From Melieria omissa (Eukaryota > Arthropoda > Insecta > Diptera > Ulidiidae): 64,000 nt of DNA. Location: assembly GCA_963971225.1 (NCBI GenBank), contig OZ020270.1:72184432-72248431 (forward strand), given 5' to 3'. The notes under the pieces were generated by a model. It was not told the origin of the DNA. It made no database searches and saw only the letters and a list, made by a program, of their open reading frames with translations. Shown in pieces: positions 61,544 to 64,000 of the stretch (positions are counted from its first letter, which is position 1; every line of letters starts with the position of its first letter). A program made the position numbers and the translations under genes.

Positions 61544-62511
61544 CAGGGTTACCAACTGTCCGGTTTTCGACCGGACAGTTCGGTTTTCGGAAGCTTTGTT
61601 CGTGTCCGGTTGCAAAGTACAACCGGACATAAAAATGTCCGGTCGTACATAAACTTGCCAAAAAAGTACTTAGTAAAATGTAGAAATGAGAAGTTGTTTA
61701 ATTTACTGTTAGATGCACCCTTTTGACCCGATGACACAAACATACTTTCACTTCAGATGGAATAACTTCGCTTCCATTGAACCAAAATTCATGAAATTTT
61801 GACTTAAAATCGGGAAAAAATTTCAATTTCCTAGTTCTGGCTTCGCCCCTACTTCACTCACACCTTGATTTTTTCAATGAAAATTTGGGGCTGTTTCTGA
61901 TGAGCACGGTGAAAGGTTTCACCAACAAATTAAGCGACTTGAAGAAAGAAGCAATGCTCGCTGAGTACGTTTGGAATTTGAATCGCAATATTGACCCATC
62001 TGAGCATTCCCGTAAAGCGAAAGCGTCTTTTTGGAAATCATAATAATTGTTTATTTTTTTAAGAGGGGACTTCTTGTTTGGAGACCACCTGAACTATTTT
62101 TCAATGGAAAATATTTTTTTTAGTATTCAACGTTTTTCTCAACATCTTAAGCAGAGCAAGCAAGTAATGAAAAAAGAAATTAAGGTTTGATGTTTAAGGC
62201 ATTTTAGTTTTTTGGGGGAAGTTTTGAGAAAGTTTTGTTGTTTGAAAACCACCCTTAATTTTTAATGACGAACATTTTTCAAAAAGACAGTCTAGTACTC
62301 TGTTGCACAGAAAAACTTCGAAATTGTTGTATTGTGTAATGAGCGTTAAGTCCGAAAAGAAGTACAGTGCACTCGCGAAAACGTGAACTTATAAAAACCA
62401 AGGCTGTTCACGTTTACGAGATTATTCAAGTTTACGATTGTTGAAAAATACGTTTATTTTTGTGTGAAACTACTTATAAAAAAGATAATTGAATTAAGTT
62501 TTATAACAAAA
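61544..62511. other. Unassigned region with possible single transposon ends
   Basis: 61544 starts CAGGGTTACCAACTGTCCGG, a hAT-like terminus, with CCGGTTTTCGACCGGACAG forming a hairpin. At 62368, TACAGTGCACTCGCGAAAAC looks like a TA-CAGT pogo/mariner end. No partner end was found for either. The rest is featureless AT-rich DNA. Confidence 0.4.
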
Positions 62512-62879
62512 AGTTAAAAGGGACGAGTATATAAATTAATAAAAGAAACAATGGATATTTGGGTTTGCTGGGGCGAGCTGTTGGCTGCGCCTTTATTCTT
62601 TGAGTTATCACTTAAAACTAAAAACTCCATCCAAATAAAGTTCTTCCGCAAGCCCTGCTCAGGCCTGCTGACCGCGCACTATCGTGTGTGGCCGTGAACC
62701 GTTGTCGGCTCCGCTGCGACCACCCGAACTCCGCTGATTACGCAGAACGTGCGGAGTATCGGGTTTCGTCAGTTCGCTGACCGACCAGCGCAAACGGTTG
62801 CTGTTGATATTGCACCGTCAGCGCCTAACGGCAGCCACAGTCCAGCTGCGCTACATTCACTCAGGCGGTCGGGTTAAGT
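62512..62879 (-). repeat. Probable 3' LTR of the errantivirus-like element
   Basis: Follows the polypurine tract directly. Contains AATAAAGG on the minus strand near 62600 and ends with TCGTCCCTTTTAACT. Limits inferred from tract and terminal dinucleotides only, as the partner LTR is outside the window. Confidence 0.55.
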
Positions 62880-62884
62880 CCTCC

Positions 62885-64000
62885 CATCCTCAAGTGAGAG
62901 CCGTCCTCGGTTCTCCTTAGACCGTCGATAACCGCCTGGAGTTCGTGGCGTTGGCGTCTTTTGGTTTGCCTCTGGTATAACTTGAAGAGCATGAAGCAGC
63001 AGGTTAAGACCGCGACGGTGGCTAGACCGGATATTGCCGGTCAGATCACCGATCTAGCGAAGATTTTCGACATTCAGTCTCTTAAGGTATGGCAAGCTCA
63101 GTATGTCGTATTGGCCAGTGACATTTATGAATGCCGTCGCTGCCGAACCGGGTGATTTTCTCAACATGCCTTTGTAATTTCTAAAGGTGGTTCCGTTAAT
63201 CATGACCTCGTCATCGAATGTTACCAAGTAAGTTCCAGTAACGGTTATCTCGGAACTTCCGCTGCTTTTTATCACGGCAGTGTTGTCATTTATAACAATG
63301 ATACCCTCATCAATTACTGCCAGTAGCTCGAGATGGCTGGGACGTGTACCGCAATGGGCGAGTTGCTGCACGCATGTGGGATTCGGAAGCTCCTTGCAGA
63401 ATGTTGTCGTCAGCGAGGTGCTGCAGTTCCCAATCGCAACTACCAGATTGCCACAGTCTACAACCTTGTCGTTTTCGGCGAGATGCAGGACGGTCCCATT
63501 GTGTTAGACAGGATAAAGAACAATTTTCTTACATACTAATCTAGGCCTAGGGTACTTAATTAGGAAACGTAGAAAATTATCACCTAACAAGACTTTCATG
63601 TAAGATACTTCCATCAGATCGGCTATGGTTGTGTTCGTAGAGCGCTCATTTACAAACATTTTTATGTCACTATCGTCTAAATTTACCGGGTTTATTACAC
63701 CCACCTTTGCAAGGGTGACGGTTAATAATAGGTTCTGAAGTTCCAAAATTAGTATTCTGTCCCTGGCAAGTAACGTTTCGTATAAGTGACTTGTATCAAT
63801 TTTCGTTGACTTTGAATTTTTTAGTATCAGGTTAACTGTCGCGGTCAGTTCGTTTATTTGGTCCTGCGTCTTTGTGTTTATTGTTATCTGTCTGTTCTCC
63901 GAGTCCACGAGCTCCTGCTGCCTTTCGAAGTCATCGAAGTCCGGAGTCGCCGCGATTACCTTTAGGGCAGTGCCCAGACCGTTGATGCTCCTGGTGCGTC
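62885..64000 (-). pseudogene. Errantivirus-type envelope protein, broken
   Basis: Two main frames (63504-63908 and 63054-63371, extended upstream by readable text to about 63500) represent the middle and C-terminal ectodomain of an insect retrovirus-type Env. There are helical segments, a cysteine-bearing region (CGTRPSHLELLAVIDEGIIV) and an N-glycosylation site in MINGTTFRNYKG. The predicted membrane span and basic cytoplasmic tail occur in yet another frame at about 62885-63045. At least two frameshifts or stops, so no intact envelope. Env would sit in the membrane and mediate particle entry in an infectious relative. The N-terminus is outside the window. Confidence 0.72.

Larger units (their letters stand above)
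62512..64000 (-). mobile_element. Errantivirus-like Gypsy element, 3' part, cut by window edge
   Basis: Read on the minus strand: env remnant (about 62880 to beyond 63908), polypurine tract AGGATGGGAGG (about 62880-62890), then an LTR of about 368 bp (62512-62879) bounded ACTTAAC...TTTTAACT and containing AATAAA. The rest of the element lies beyond 64000. Confidence 0.7.

Noticed and set aside
61544..62400. Complete hAT or pogo elements from the single ends at 61544 and 62368
   Set aside because: No matching second terminus or target duplication was found within the window.

Overview
The window is a transposon graveyard from a eukaryotic nuclear genome. Base composition is AT-rich. The LINE clades (R1-like, RNase H-bearing LOA/I-like, CR1/Jockey-like), the env-bearing BEL/Pao and errantivirus-type retroelements, and the tRNA-derived SINEs all point to an insect, most likely a fly (Diptera; a tephritid-like acalyptrate is my guess, but the species cannot be read from the sequence). 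I found no host protein-coding gene, no functional tRNA or rRNA, no CRISPR and nothing prokaryotic. Almost every long reading frame belongs to a retroelement.

Layout. 1-7.1 kb: a hAT element (561-2389, 8-bp target duplication) with two TTAA-flanked MITEs inside its transposase region, a hAT-type MITE (2432-3807) holding another TTAA MITE, a second hAT-type MITE (3938-5114), a 736-bp TTAA MITE (5717-6452) and a MITE with a 3-bp duplication (6461-7106). 7.2-12.8 kb: an 8-bp-TSD element (7177-12797) that swallowed a hAT-like MITE, which itself holds another, and a Harbinger element with transposase and Myb remnants, which in turn holds a LINE and a SINE. 12.9-15.9 kb: a degenerate piggyBac element with a TAA-flanked long-TIR element inside it.

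16.4-40.1 kb: a single Tc1/mariner element whose two ends lie 23.7 kb apart because it received a minisatellite-bearing MITE, a 4.7-kb LOA/I-like LINE and a 16.5-kb env-bearing BEL/Pao provirus. The provirus in turn received a 5.3-kb R1-clade LINE and a DNA element that contains a third MITE layer with two more MITEs. Subtracting the insertions returns a Tc1 of about 1.57 kb, the expected size, which supports the whole reconstruction. The LINE ORFs and the two BEL ORF blocks are long and open, and the two BEL LTRs differ at one position that I can see, so these are the youngest layers.

40-64 kb: a 195-bp dimer repeat, a 0.5-kb element with 66-bp terminal inverted repeats, a full-length but broken Ty3/Gypsy provirus with a SAP-domain Gag (41525-47383), two 3'-truncated copies of the same family on the opposite strand (58214-60163 and 60412-61543), several MITEs and long-TIR elements, a 1-kb foldback element (53614-54655), a LINE 3' fragment with an RNase H domain, a tRNA-Met-like SINE, and the env and 3' LTR of an errantivirus-like element that runs off the right edge.

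How the parts work together: autonomous elements supply enzymes (Tc1, piggyBac, Harbinger and hAT transposases, now mostly dead; LINE and LTR reverse transcriptases, some apparently intact), and the many short non-coding elements carry only the terminal repeats that such enzymes recognise. The MITE boundaries were assigned from terminal inverted repeats plus matching target duplications read directly from the sequence.
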